Below are positions 23,879 through 34,313 of a stretch of DNA of 64,000 nt, piece after piece. Position 1 is the stretch's first letter, and every line of letters starts with the position of its first letter. This stretch comes from Tetrapyrgos nigripes. Taxonomy: Eukaryota > Basidiomycota > Agaricomycetes > Agaricales > Campanellaceae. The translations under genes were made by a program, and so were the position numbers. The stretch covers positions 243,697 to 307,696 of the forward strand of contig JAACJM010000090.1 of assembly GCA_013368315.1 (NCBI GenBank), written 5' to 3'. Below the pieces are notes generated by a model. That model was not told the DNA's origin and did not search any database. It saw nothing but the letters and a program-made list of their open reading frames with translations.

Positions 23879-24418
23879 CTATAGTTATACTAGCTGTCAT
23901 AATGGTAAATATGAGTGGGGTCCTTCGTAAGGTCCTCACGCTCTCAGTTCTGGTCCAATCGCCACAAAACTGCCAGATTTGGAAAGCCACGGGTCAGAAG
24001 GTGCTCCACATCCCCTGACATGATGACAAATGCTGTGCAGCTGAGGTGTCAGGGAGCCAGACATTCATTAAGTGTATATAGGGGCTGGGCAGTCACCTGA
24101 TGAGTGTGGCAACTTGTGGTGTATGGGAAAAATGTAGCCTACATCGTTTTGGGTCTGCTGTGCCATGCCCAGGGTCACCTGACCAGTCCACACCATGCTA
24201 TAAGGCAAATACTGTGTTTTTAGAGGTAAAACGATAGGGTGATTGGCAGCAGTGTCTGTGTGGGAACTTTAGGCGTGGCATCATGTGACATATGTCAAAT
24301 TCTTGGAATTAGTCATATGAAGGACTGTGGGTAGTGTCAAGTGACCAGCTAGTGTCCCTGAATTACTATAGACTTTTTGCTTATAGACCTTTTGCCTATA
24401 GACAGACTATTTTTTGAC
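23879..24418 (+). repeat. Subtelomeric repeat A, copy 1, cut by telomere repeats
   Basis: Begins CTATAGTTATACTAGCTGTC, exactly as at 34314, 41893 and 63664, and runs nearly identical to the copy at 34314 for about 540 bases. It stops after GACAGACTATTTTTTGAC, where other copies continue with more T-rich sequence. Here TTAGGGTTAGGG follows instead. Non-coding as far as can be seen. Confidence 0.85.
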
Positions 24419-24430
24419 TTAGGGTTAGGG
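24419..24430 (+). repeat. Interstitial telomere repeat, two TTAGGG units
   Basis: Two exact TTAGGG units in the same orientation as the chromosome-end telomere, between repeat A and the GC-rich Penelope-like element. This looks like a former chromosome end. Confidence 0.8.
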
Positions 24431-25140
24431 GGGTCGTCCACTCGAGCGCCGAAGGTGCGAGAGTGTAGAAAGGGCTGTAGAGGGTTGCGAAAGTATGTAA
24501 CTGGATAACGGGGAACCAGTTTCTGTGGTTCCAGGCCAATTACCGTTTCGTATTTATACTCTTCAGATCCGTTATGTTAGAGTACTTTCGCTGGCGACTC
24601 CGACGGAACCGTGGAGGTACCTGGGAGTCGTTAGTAAGAAAACTGAATGTGATGACGCACCATCTGGGGACCTCGGACTTGAGTAGCCAATGGCCATAAG
24701 CTCTCAAGTCTAGACCGTAGGCCCAGGGTGACGATCGGGTGCGACGGGGTCGCACCAATACAATCCTAAAGTGGTTAGCAATAGAGTGTCGACCGACGGA
24801 CTCTCACGCTAATACAAACGGATAATCATTACAAGATTTAACCGAGCCCGACTCCCACGGAGGAACCACCGTAGTGGTATCCGCAGTCGCCGAGATCGCC
24901 GATTGGCTCGGAAGCTATCCGTCAGGCACCCGAAGGTATCCGACATCAAGCCCCTGACCGATGGCCGAGGTCACGGGCAATCACGTGTCCTCGGATCAAA
25001 CCGGTGTCCGGTATGGACCGGGCCGACTGTACACCGGTCCCCGGCCACGTACCGGCCCGAAGGCAAGTCACGTGACCGCGACATGGACTTACTACCGACC
25101 CGATTAGGGGTAGGCGCCATGTGACCGGATTGTGTAATGT

Positions 25141-25254
25141 TAGCGTTAGTGTTAGGGTTAGGGTTCGGGTTAGGCTAGTAACACCGGAGTAACCGTAAGG
25201 ATCACATTCAGCTCGACGATTAAGTCGAGGCACGCACGTTAGAGTTAGGGTTAA
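25141..25254 (+). repeat. Degenerate telomere-like runs inside the element's 3' region
   Basis: 25141-25176 reads as five to six TTAGGG-like units (GTTAGTGTTAGGGTTAGGG and variants such as TTCGGG). A second short run lies at 25234-25254. Both are in G-strand orientation. They may mark junctions between successive copies attached to a chromosome end. Confidence 0.6.
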
Positions 25255-25770
25255 ACGCTTAGAGCCCTTGCTCCATGGTTATCGAGTGATTTAAACTCGT
25301 GGGTAGGTATATCTAGTGTGATAAACCATGATAAGTGCGCGTCGTAGTCTTACTACTTGTACAAGAGTGTGGACGTATACACACGAACAGACAGGGGGGT
25401 TGGCCCCTGGCAAGCCAGGGGTTACTGGGCAGACGAAACCGTCACCTCCACCGCCCAGGGAGTGCAAGTGAGTCAGTGTCACTCCGAGTAGGGGTAAGCA
25501 GAGGCAATCCCTGCGCAAGGCCCTGCGCAAGATCCCCGACGAACACGGCTGAGTCGGATTCCCAGAACATCGCGACCAGATCACAGAGCATTCCCCCCTC
25601 AAAGCAAGAAAGGGGCAATCTCTGCGCAAGTCATCGACGCAAGGTTTCCAACGGCACGCATCACGCCAGAAATCCAGAACACAAGTCCCAGAACACAAGG
25701 CATTCCCCTTACCGCCCTAACAGGGAGGAGGGACTGGGCCCACGACACCCCAAGGGGTAAGTAAGGATAT

Positions 25771-27738
25771 TCAGTTGTCTGGTACCAGAGTACCGGTCTG
25801 TTCCGAGTACCGAAGTCTCTTACGAGGCGAGTAGTTGAGCCGGACATGGTCCGGCCTTTCCTGTAGGTCAAAGTCTATTTCGACAGAGTCCCCTGGACTC
25901 AAGTCGCGTTTTTCGACCCGGCGAGGCACCTCTTTTACTCGCTCGAGAAATGGTTCGGCAAGCACATCTCGGTCCATTCTCTCAAGAACCTCTCCTTTCC
26001 ACAGAGAGAAGTAATTCCAGAATTGCTTACCCATCTTTCGTGAAAGAAGCATTCTGGAGTTGTGAAAGCCAAGCTTCCTGACATCGGGACTAGTAGCGAT
26101 CGCGCCACCGTACATCGGGACGTCGAGACACGCGGCCCGATCCACGTGTTCGAAAAATAGATCGCCCCAGTAGTCAGGACGTTCGGACCAGTCGTAACTG
26201 TCCCAAAACCGACTCACATGTCTGTTGTGAGTTTCGTAACGCTCCAGAGCGTTAAGCATTGGCTTCACGAGAGAGTTCTTGAATTCTTGTACGTTGAACA
26301 AATCCCATGCCGGGTTAAAGGTAGTCTTGACCACAAGAAGTCTCTCTTCGAGCTCTTGGGTATCTACGGGGGTCACATCCTCCCGTAGCCTTGTTAGCCA
26401 CCTCTTATCACGCTGAAGGTCAACGATACGTTTAATCCAGCCGACAGGGTATCCACGCTTGCGATAAGTCTCTATCATGTCACTTAAAGCGTTTGCATAG
26501 TCTCTAGGACGAGTGCAGAGCGTGGCGAGTCGTGAGATCTCACCAATGATGGCAGCTCTCTTGACATCCTCTGGATGATGAGATATCCAAGGGATTCGTT
26601 CGGTATGGGACATACGCTTCCGGAAGGGCATGTGTTGCAACTCCGAGTGCGAATCTCTAAAGATCCACATGTCTAAAAACTGTGCGTGTGACGCACTAAT
26701 GTCCCATTCGATTTGGCAGCCCCTGATTACGATGCGTTTGCAGAGTTCAAGTGCTTCTTGATGTGTTTCAGCGTACACAATAGCAAGGGCATCATCGATG
26801 TAACGGCCATAGAAGGCGAACTCATCGATGTTATCTACGTGGCAGTCCTCTGTCTCCGAAATGAAGCCATGGATATTGGCCATGTCTGGAGCAGAGTCGA
26901 CCCCCATAGCGAGGCCTTGTAGTTGCAGGTAGAATTGTTTGCCATATCGGATTACTAGATTGGTATTACTAGTATACATTGCTTCGTAGAACAGATAGTA
27001 AAAGTTTATATCTGCATCAGGAAGATTCCGGATTTGACGAACGTCGGTGATGCCATATACGACCTTTAAATACCAATCGGCGATCCCCTCTATACAGGGT
27101 CGAAGTGGGATATTCGGGTAGTAAGCAACGACATCTCCGGTGCAGATCCACCATTTACGGTGCGAAGGCAATTTTAGTTTGGACAATCGTATAGCGAGCT
27201 GTTTTGACGAAGACAGCACAGTGTGACAATGGCTCTTGACGAGCGGGGAGAGCACACGATGTACAAACTGGGCAGCAGGTTTAATCATAACAGAATGACA
27301 CGGCACGATAGGACGCACCTTCACGGGGTGCTTATGGATCTTGGGGATACCATAAAAGTGCGCGGCATTATTAAGGTAGTAATCCATCTGTTCTTTACTA
27401 TGATCCTTACTGTTGCCAGGAAGATACTTCCGGAAGAAGTTAGGTAGCATCTTGCTGCCCTGGGTTTTACCTAGGTCGGCGAGGCTAAGCTCTACTAGGG
27501 ATTCCATGTCTTGGTGCTTCTTACGCTGTATTTGAACAGCGATTAAGTCTATAAGAGGGCGATAGTTCTTAGTATCGCCAAGAAGATCAAGACAACGTTG
27601 ATCCAGCCATTTCCACTCTGAGACGCAGACGCCAAGATTTTTATCGGTCGCGGTGACCACATATCCGTTGGATACGAGGAATCCTCGGATGTCTTCAAAG
27701 GAGGGTGCGAGTGGAGCATGATGTGGGTTATGCCACTC
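25771..27738 (-). CDS. Reverse transcriptase of a Penelope-like element (5' end uncertain)
   Basis: The open frame runs 655 residues from 27738 to a TGA at 25771 and contains no ATG near its beginning. The first conserved residues, VTATDKNLG, lie near 27654. Counting from 27660, the landmarks in order are: FYGIPKIHK (102-110) and VRPIVP, typical just ahead of the Penelope RT core; GDVVAYYPNIP (175-185) with the motif A aspartate; QGLAMGVDSAPDMANI (248-263, motif B); FYGRYIDDALAIV (283-295, motif C with YIDD); and AQFLDMWIF (326-334, motif D). A thumb-like region follows (HHPEDVKRAAIIGEISRLA). The core frame is intact, so the protein could be recent or active. Because no start codon precedes it, the 5' end is truncated, spliced or frameshifted; an overlapping frame begins with ATG at 27788. 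The family copies its RNA by extending exposed DNA 3' ends, including telomeres. Confidence 0.85.
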   Translation of the reverse strand, partial: EWHNPHHAPLAPSFEDIRGFLVSNGYVVTATDKNLGVCVSEWKWLDQRCLDLLGDTKNYRPLIDLIAVQIQRKKHQDMESLVELSLADLGKTQGSKMLPNFFRKYLPGNSKDHSKEQMDYYLNNAAHFYGIPKIHKHPVKVRPIVPCHSVMIKPAAQFVHRVLSPLVKSHCHTVLSSSKQLAIRLSKLKLPSHRKWWICTGDVVAYYPNIPLRPCIEGIADWYLKVVYGITDVRQIRNLPDADINFYYLFYEAMYTSNTNLVIRYGKQFYLQLQGLAMGVDSAPDMANIHGFISETEDCHVDNIDEFAFYGRYIDDALAIVYAETHQEALELCKRIVIRGCQIEWDISASHAQFLDMWIFRDSHSELQHMPFRKRMSHTERIPWISHHPEDVKRAAIIGEISRLATLCTRPRDYANALSDMIETYRKRGYPVGWIKRIVDLQRDKRWLTRLREDVTPVDTQELEERLLVVKTTFNPAWDLFNVQEFKNSLVKPMLNALERYETHNRHVSRFWDSYDWSERPDYWGDLFFEHVDRAACLDVPMYGGAIATSPDVRKLGFHNSRMLLSRKMGKQFWNYFSLWKGEVLERMDRDVLAEPFLERVKEVPRRVEKRDLSPGDSVEIDFDLQERPDHVRLNYSPRKRLRYSEQTGTLVPDN

Positions 27739-28099
27739 CTACCTATATTTTCTACCCAACAGAGGGTCTGTTGGCCGACGTCTGTCATTCGACCCGCGTC
27801 CCACGCCCTCGCGTAGCCCTCGTCGCCCCCGTTCCGGATCCGCCCCCCGCTCGTCGAATGACAGCCGTCTGAGCTCGCCGTCGCCGTCCCGAGCCCCGAC
27901 CGCTGTCTGGGGTCTGGCCACCTCGTCTCTCGCCGCAGCCCTTCGGGTCCTGCACTGGAAACGTGCCCGCCCCAGCCCCCGAGGTCCCCGTCTGCTTTTC
28001 GGGGCCAGACCCCCAGCGCTCGGCGTGCTGTCGCCGTCGCGAGCCCCAGCGGCCAGCAGACCTTGGGCCTCCCGCAGCCGTCTGCGTGTCACTCGCTTC

Positions 28100-31000
28100 G
28101 GAAGCTCGACCCAGAGCTGCAGACAGCCCTCCCTGAGGTCCCTGTCAAGTTTTCAGAGCGAATGACACATCGCTTGGCTCGCGGTCGCTGTTGCCAGCGG
28201 TGAGCAGACACCCACGTCTTGCTCGGGCGTTCCTGTGTCATTCGCCTCGGGACCTCGACCCAGAGCTGCAGACAGCCCTCCCTGAGGTCCCTGTCAAGTT
28301 TTCAGAGCGAATGACACATTGCTCGGCTCGTGGTCGCTGTTGCCAGCGGTGAGCAGACACCCACGTCTTGCTCGGGCGTTCCTGTGTCATTCGCCTCGGG
28401 ACCTCGACCCAGAGCTGCAGACAGCCCTCCCTGAGGTCCCTGTCAAGTTTTCAGAGCGAATGACACATCGCTTGGCTCGCAGTCGCTGTTGCCAGCGGTG
28501 AGCAGACACCCACGTCTTGCTCGGGCGTTCCTGTGTCATTCGCCTCGGAACCTCGACCCAGAGCTGCAGACAGCCCTCCCTGAGGTCCCTGTCAAGTTTT
28601 CAGAGCGAATGACACATTGCTCGGCTCGCGGTCGCTGTTGCCAGCGGTGAGCAGACACCCACGTCTTGCTCGGGCGTTCCTGTGTCATTCGCCTCGGGAC
28701 CTCGACCCAGAGCTGCAGACAGCCCTCCCTGAGGTCCCTGTCAAGTTTCCAGAGCGAATGACACACTGCTTGGCTCGCGGTCGCTGTTGCCAGCGGTGAG
28801 CAGACACCCACGTCTTGCTCGGGCGTTCCTGTGTCATTCGCCTCGGGACCTCGACCCAGAGCTGCAGACAGCCCTCCCTGAGGTCCCTGTCAAGTTTCCA
28901 GAGCGAATGACACACTGCCTGGCTCGCGGTCGCTGTTGCCAGCGGTGAGCAGACACCCACGTCTTGCTCGGGCGTTCCTGTGTCATTCGCCTCGGGACCT
29001 CGACCCAGAGCTGCAGACAGCCCTCCCTGAGGTCCCTGTCAAGTTTCCAGAGCGAATGACACATTGCTCGGCTCGCGGTCGCTGTTGCCAGCGGTGAGCA
29101 GACACCCACGTCTTGCTCGGGCGTTCCTGTGTCATTCGCCTCGGGACCTCGACCCAGAGCTGCAGACAGCCCTCCCTGAGGTCCCTGTCAAGTTTTCAGA
29201 GCGAATGACACATTGCTCGGCTCGCGGTCGCTGTTGCCAGCGGTGAGCAGACACCCACGTCTTGCTCGGGCGTTCCTGTGTCATTCGCCTCGGGACCTCG
29301 ACCCAGAGCTGCAGACAGCCCTCCCTGAGGTCCCTGTCAAGTTTCCAGAGCGAATGACACACTGCTTGGCTCGCGGTCGCTGTTGCCAGCGGTGAGCAGA
29401 CACCCACGTCTTGCTCGGGCGTTCCTGTGTCATTCGCCTCGGGACCTCGACCCAGAGCTGCAGACAGCCCTCCCTGAGGTCCCTGTCAAGTTTCCAGAGC
29501 GAATGACACATTGCTCGGCTCGCGGTCGCTGTTGCCAGCGGTGAGCAGACACCCACGTCTTGCTCGGGCGTTCCTGTGTCATTCGCCTCGGGACCTCGAC
29601 CCAGAGCTGCAGACAGCCCTCCCTGAGGTCCCTGTCAAGTTTCCAGAGCGAATGACACATTGCTCGGCTCGCGGTCGCTGTTGCCAGCGGTGAGCAGACA
29701 CCCACGTCTTGCTCGGGCGTTCCTGTGTCATTCGCCTCGGGACCTCGACCCAGAGCTGCAGACATCCCTCCCTGAGGTCCCTGTCAAGTTTCCAGAGCGA
29801 ATGACACATTGCTCGGCTCGCGGTCGCTGTTGCCAGCGGTGAGCAGACACCCACGTCTTGCTCGGGCGTTCCTGTGTCATTCGCCTCGGGACCTCGACCC
29901 AGAGCTGCAGACAGCCCTCCCTGAGGTCCCTGTCAAGTTTCCAGAGCGAATGACACACTGCTTGGCTCGCGGTCGCTGTTGCCAGCGGTGAGCAGACACC
30001 CACGTCTTGCTCGGGCGTTCCTGTGTCATTCGCCTCGGGACCTCGACCCAGAGCTGCAGACAGCCCTCCCTGAGGTCCCTGTCAAGTTTCCAGAGCGAAT
30101 GACACATTGCTCGGCTCGCGGTCGCTGTTGCCAGCGGTGAGCAGACACCCACGTCTTGCTCGGGCGTTCCTGTGTCATTCGCCTCGGGACCTCGACCCAG
30201 AGCTGCAGACAGCCCTCCCTGAGGTCCCTGTCAAGTTTCCAGAGCGAATGACACATTGCTCGGCTCGCGGTCGCTGTTGCCAGCGGTGAGCAGACACCCA
30301 CGTCTTGCTCGGGCGTTCCTGTGTCATTCGCCTCGGGACCTCGACCCAGAGCTGCAGACATCCCTCCCTGAGGTCCCTGTCAAGTTTCCAGAGCGAATGA
30401 CACATTGCTCGGCTCGCGGTCGCTGTTGCCAGCGGTGAGCAGACACCCACGTCTTGCTCGGGCGTTCCTGTGTCATTCGCCTCGGGACCTCGACCCAGAG
30501 CTGCAGACATCCCTCCCTGAGGTCCCTGTCAAGTTTCCAGAGCGAATGACACACTGCTTGGCTCGCGGTCGCTGTTGCCAGCGGTGAGCAGACACCCACG
30601 TCTTGCTCGGGCGTTCCTGTGTCATTCGCCTCGGGACCTCGACCCAGAGCTGCAGACATCCCTCCCTGAGGTCCCTGTCAAGTTTCCAGAGCGAATGACA
30701 CACTGCTTGGCTTGCGGTCGCTGTTGCCAGCGGTGAGCAGACACCCACGTCTTGCTCGGGCGTTCCTGTGTCATTCGCCTCGAGACCTCGACCCAGAGCT
30801 GCAGACAGCCCTCCCTGAGGTCCCTGTCAAGTTTCCAGAGCGAATGACACACTGCCTGGCTCGCGGTCGCTGTTGCCAGCGGTGAGCAGACACCCACCTC
30901 TTGCTCGGGCGTTCCTGTGTCATTCGCCTCGGAACCTCGACCCAGAGCTGCAGACAGCCCTCCCTGAGGTCCCTGTCAAGTTTCCAGAGTGAATGACACA

Positions 31001-33960
31001 TTGCTCGGCTCGCGGTCGCTGTTGCCAGCGGTGAGCAGACACCCACGTCTTGCTCGGGCGTTCCTGTGTCATTCGCCTCGGAACCTCGACCCAGAGCTGC
31101 AGACAGCCCTCCCTGAGGTCCCTGTCAAGTTTTCAGAGCGAATGACACATCGCTTGGCTCGCGGTCGCTGTTGCCAGCGGTGAGCAGACACCCACGTCTT
31201 GCTCGGGCGTTCCTGTGTCATTCGCCTCGGGACCTCGACCCAGAGCTGCAGACATCCCTCCCTGAGGTCCCTGTCAAGTTTCCAGAGCGAATGACACACT
31301 GCTTGGCTCGCGGTCGCTGTTGCCAGCGGTGAGCAGACACCCACGTCTTGCCCGGGCGTTCCTGTGTCATTCGCCTCGGGACCTCGACCCAGAGCTGCAG
31401 ACATCCCTCCCTGAGGTCCCTGTCAAGTTTCCAGAGCGAATGACACACTGCTTGGCTCGCGGTCGCTGTTGCCAGCGGTGAGCAGACACCCACGTCTTGC
31501 TCGGGCGTTCCTGTGTCATTCGCCTCGGGACCTCGACCCAGAGCTGCAGACAGCCCTCCCTGAGGTCCCTGTCAAGTTTCCAGAGCGAATGACACACTGC
31601 CTGGCTCGCGGTCGCTGTTGCCAGCGGTGAGCAGACACCCACGTCTTGCTCGGGCGTTCCTGTGTCATTCGCCTCGGGACCTCGACCCAGAGCTGCAGAC
31701 AGCCCTCCCTGAGGTCCCTGTCAAGTTTCCAGAGCGAATGACACATTGCTCGGCTCGCGGTCGCTGTTGCCAGCAGTGAGCAGACACCCACGTCTTGCTC
31801 GGGCGTTCCTGTGTCATTCGCCTCGGGACCTCGACCCAGAGCTGCAGACATCCCTCCCTGAGGTCCCTGTCAAGTTTCCAGAGCGAATGACACACTGCTT
31901 GGCTCGCGGTCGCTGTTGCCAGCGGTGAGCAGACACCCACGTCTTGCTCGGGCGTTCCTGTGTCATTCGCCTCGGGACCTCGACCCAGAGCTGCAGACAT
32001 CCCTCCCTGAGGTCCCTGTCAAGTTTCCAGAGCGAATGACACATTGCTCGGCTCGCGGTCGCTGTTGCCAGCGGTGAGCAGACACCCACGTCTTGCTCGG
32101 GCGTTCCTGCGTCATTCGCCTCGGGACCTCGACCCAGAGCTGCAGACATCCCTCCCTGAAGTCCCTGTCAAGTTTTCAGAGCGAATGACACATCGCTCGG
32201 CTCGCTGTCGCTGTTGCCAGCAGTGAGCAGACACCCATGTCTTGCTCGGGCGTTCCTGTGTCATTCGCCTCGGGACCTCGACCCAGAGCTGCAGACAGCC
32301 CTCCCTGAGGTCCCTGTCAAGTTTCCAGAGCGAATGACACATTGCTCGGCTCGCGGTCGCTGTTGCCAGCGGTGAGCAGACACCCACGTCTTGCTCGGGT
32401 GTTCCTGTGTCATTCGCCTCGGGACCTCGACCCAGAGCTGCAGACAGCCCTCCCTGAGGTCCCTGTCAAGTTTCCAGAGCGAATGACACATTGCTCGGCT
32501 CGCGGTCGCTGTTGCCAGCGGTGAGCAGACACCCACGTCTTGCTTGGGCGTTCCTGTGTCATTCGCCTTGGGACCTCGACCCAGAGCTGCAGACATCCCT
32601 CCCTGAGGTCCCTGTCAAGTTTCCAGAGCGAATGACACATTGCTCGGCTCGCGGTCGCTGTTGCCAGTGGTGAGCAGACACCCACGTCTTGCTCGGGCGT
32701 TCCTGTGTCATTCGCCTCGGGACCTCGACCCAGAGCTGTAGACATCCCTCCCTGAGGTCCCTGTCAAGTTTCCAGAGCGAATGACACATTGCTCGGCTCG
32801 CAGTCGCTGTTGCCAGCGGTGAGCAGACACCCACGTCTTGCTCGGGCGTTCCTGTGTCATTCGCCTCGGGACCTCGACCCAGAGCTGCAGACAGCCCTCC
32901 CTGAGGTCCCTGTCAAGTTTTCAGAGCGAATGACACATCGCTTGGCTCGCGGTCGCTGTTGCCAGCAGTGAGCAGACACCCACGTCTTGCTCGGGCGTTC
33001 CTGTGTCATTCGCCTCGGAACCTCGACCCAGAGCTGCAGACAGCCCTCCCTGAGGTCCCTGTCAAGTTTTCAGAGCGAATGACACATTGCTCGGCTCGCG
33101 GTCGCTGTTGCCAGCGGTGAGCAGACACCCACGTCTTGCTCGGGCGTTCCTGTGTCATTCACCTCGGGACCTCGACCCAGAGCTGCAGACATCCCTCCCT
33201 GAAGTCCCTGTCAAGTTTTCAGAGCAAATGACACATCGCTTGGCTCGCTGTCGCTGTTGCCAGCAGTGCGCAGACACCCACGTCTTGCTCGGGCGTTCCT
33301 GTGTCATTCGCCTCGGGACCTCGACCCAGAGCTGCAGACAGCCCTCCCTGAGGTCCCTGTCAAGTTTCCAGAGCGAATGACACATCGCTTGGCTCGTGGT
33401 CGCTGTTGCCAGCAGTGAGCAGACACCCATGTCTTGCTTGGGCATTCCTGTGTCATTCACCTTGGGACCTCAACCCAGAGCTGCAGACAGCTGTCCCTGA
33501 GGTCCCTGTCAAGTTTTCAGAGTGAATGACACAGGCCTCAGCTTATGGTCACTGTTGCCAGTGGTGAGCAGAGACCAGCATCTTGCTCAGGTGTTTTTGT
33601 GTCATTTGCCTCAGGACCTTGATCCAGAGGTGCAGACAACCTGCCCCCAGGTCTCTGTCAAGTTTTTAGAGCAAATGACACAGGACTTGGCTCACAGTTG
33701 CTGTTGCAAGGAGTGGAAAGTGACTGACATTGTGCTCCACTGTTCTTGTGTCACTTGCCTCAGGACCTTGACCCAGAGGTGCAGCCAGTCCCCTTCAAGG
33801 TCTCTCTGAAGATCTCAGAGTCAATGACACAGGACTTGGCCTCTGGTTACTGTTGCAGATGTCTTGCTCAACTGTTTTTGTGGCATTTGCTTCATTGCCT
33901 TGACCCAGAGGTAGGGACAGCCCCCCTCAAGGTCTCTGTGATCAAATGACACAAGGCTAG
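28100..33960 (+). repeat. 149-bp satellite array, about 37 homogeneous units plus degenerate edges
   Basis: Taking the motif AATGACACA as the marker, it recurs every 149 bases from 28161 to 33525 (36 exact periods, no net indel). Two more diverged units follow in register to 33823, then a shortened one at 33945. Each unit holds CTGCAG and a 12-bp inverted repeat, GCGAATGACACA ... TGTGTCATTCGC, around a 60-70-bp GC-rich middle. Central units differ by a handful of point changes. Units at the right edge are AT-richer and diverged, and the left edge grades through degenerate copies (27780-28100) into the Penelope element. Because 149 is not a multiple of three, the frames found across it rotate and are not evidence for a protein. 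Confidence 0.95.
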
Positions 33961-34021
33961 ACTCACAGTCACTGTTGTAAGATGCTGCAATGATGGGCAC
34001 ATACCAAAGACACAGCCACTA

Positions 34022-34305
34022 GCAGAGGGTACCCTTTGCCCAGGGCCACAGCCGCATTTTTTGAGAGCATAGCCACTGGCAGAGGGTACCCTCTGCCAGC
34101 AAGCACAGCCACTCTGGCAGAGGGTACCCTCTGCCCAGGGCCACAGCCGCATTTTTGAGAACACAGCCACTGGCAGAGGGTACCCTCTGCCAGTGAGCAC
34201 AGCCACTCTGGCAGAGGGTACCCTCTGCCAGTAAGCACAGCCACTCTGGCAGAGGGTACCCTCTGCCAGTAAGCACAGCCACTCTGGCAGAGGGTACCCT
34301 CTGCC
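34022..34305. repeat. Array of 20-bp perfect palindromes (GGCAGAGGGTACCCTCTGCC)
   Basis: Six exact copies start at 34078, 34116, 34172, 34210, 34248 and 34286, with a seventh imperfect one at 34022. Four are spaced exactly 38 bases apart and separated by AGTRAGCACAGCCACTCT. The first palindromes alternate with a longer spacer containing CAGGGCCACAGCCGCATTTTT. Each palindrome is its own reverse complement and centred on GGTACC. The array abuts repeat A at 34314. Confidence 0.95.
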
Positions 34306-34313
34306 AGCACAGC

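Larger units (their letters stand above)
24431..27790 (-). mobile_element. Penelope-like retroelement, telomere-associated endonuclease-less type (Coprina-like)
   Basis: A GC-rich minus-strand element with its 3' side facing the interstitial telomere repeat and its 5' side facing the present telomere. It carries one reverse transcriptase gene. No GIY-YIG endonuclease motif is visible. Degenerate G-strand telomere-like runs occur inside the 3' region at 25141-25176 and 25234-25254, so the 3' part may be composed of more than one copied piece. The 5' limit is uncertain because the adjoining sequence grades into the 149-bp satellite. Confidence 0.75.

Noticed and set aside
24090..24140. Possible hammerhead ribozyme (CTGATGAG...GGAAAAA) in repeat A
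   Set aside because: The segment between the two core motifs cannot form the needed stem, and the CTGATGA box is changed to CTGATGT in another copy.
28100..33809. Many repeated frames of 60-111 residues on both strands across the satellite
   Set aside because: They exist because the 149-bp unit repeats. The unit length is not a multiple of three, so the frame rotates from unit to unit, and there is no start context or splice logic.
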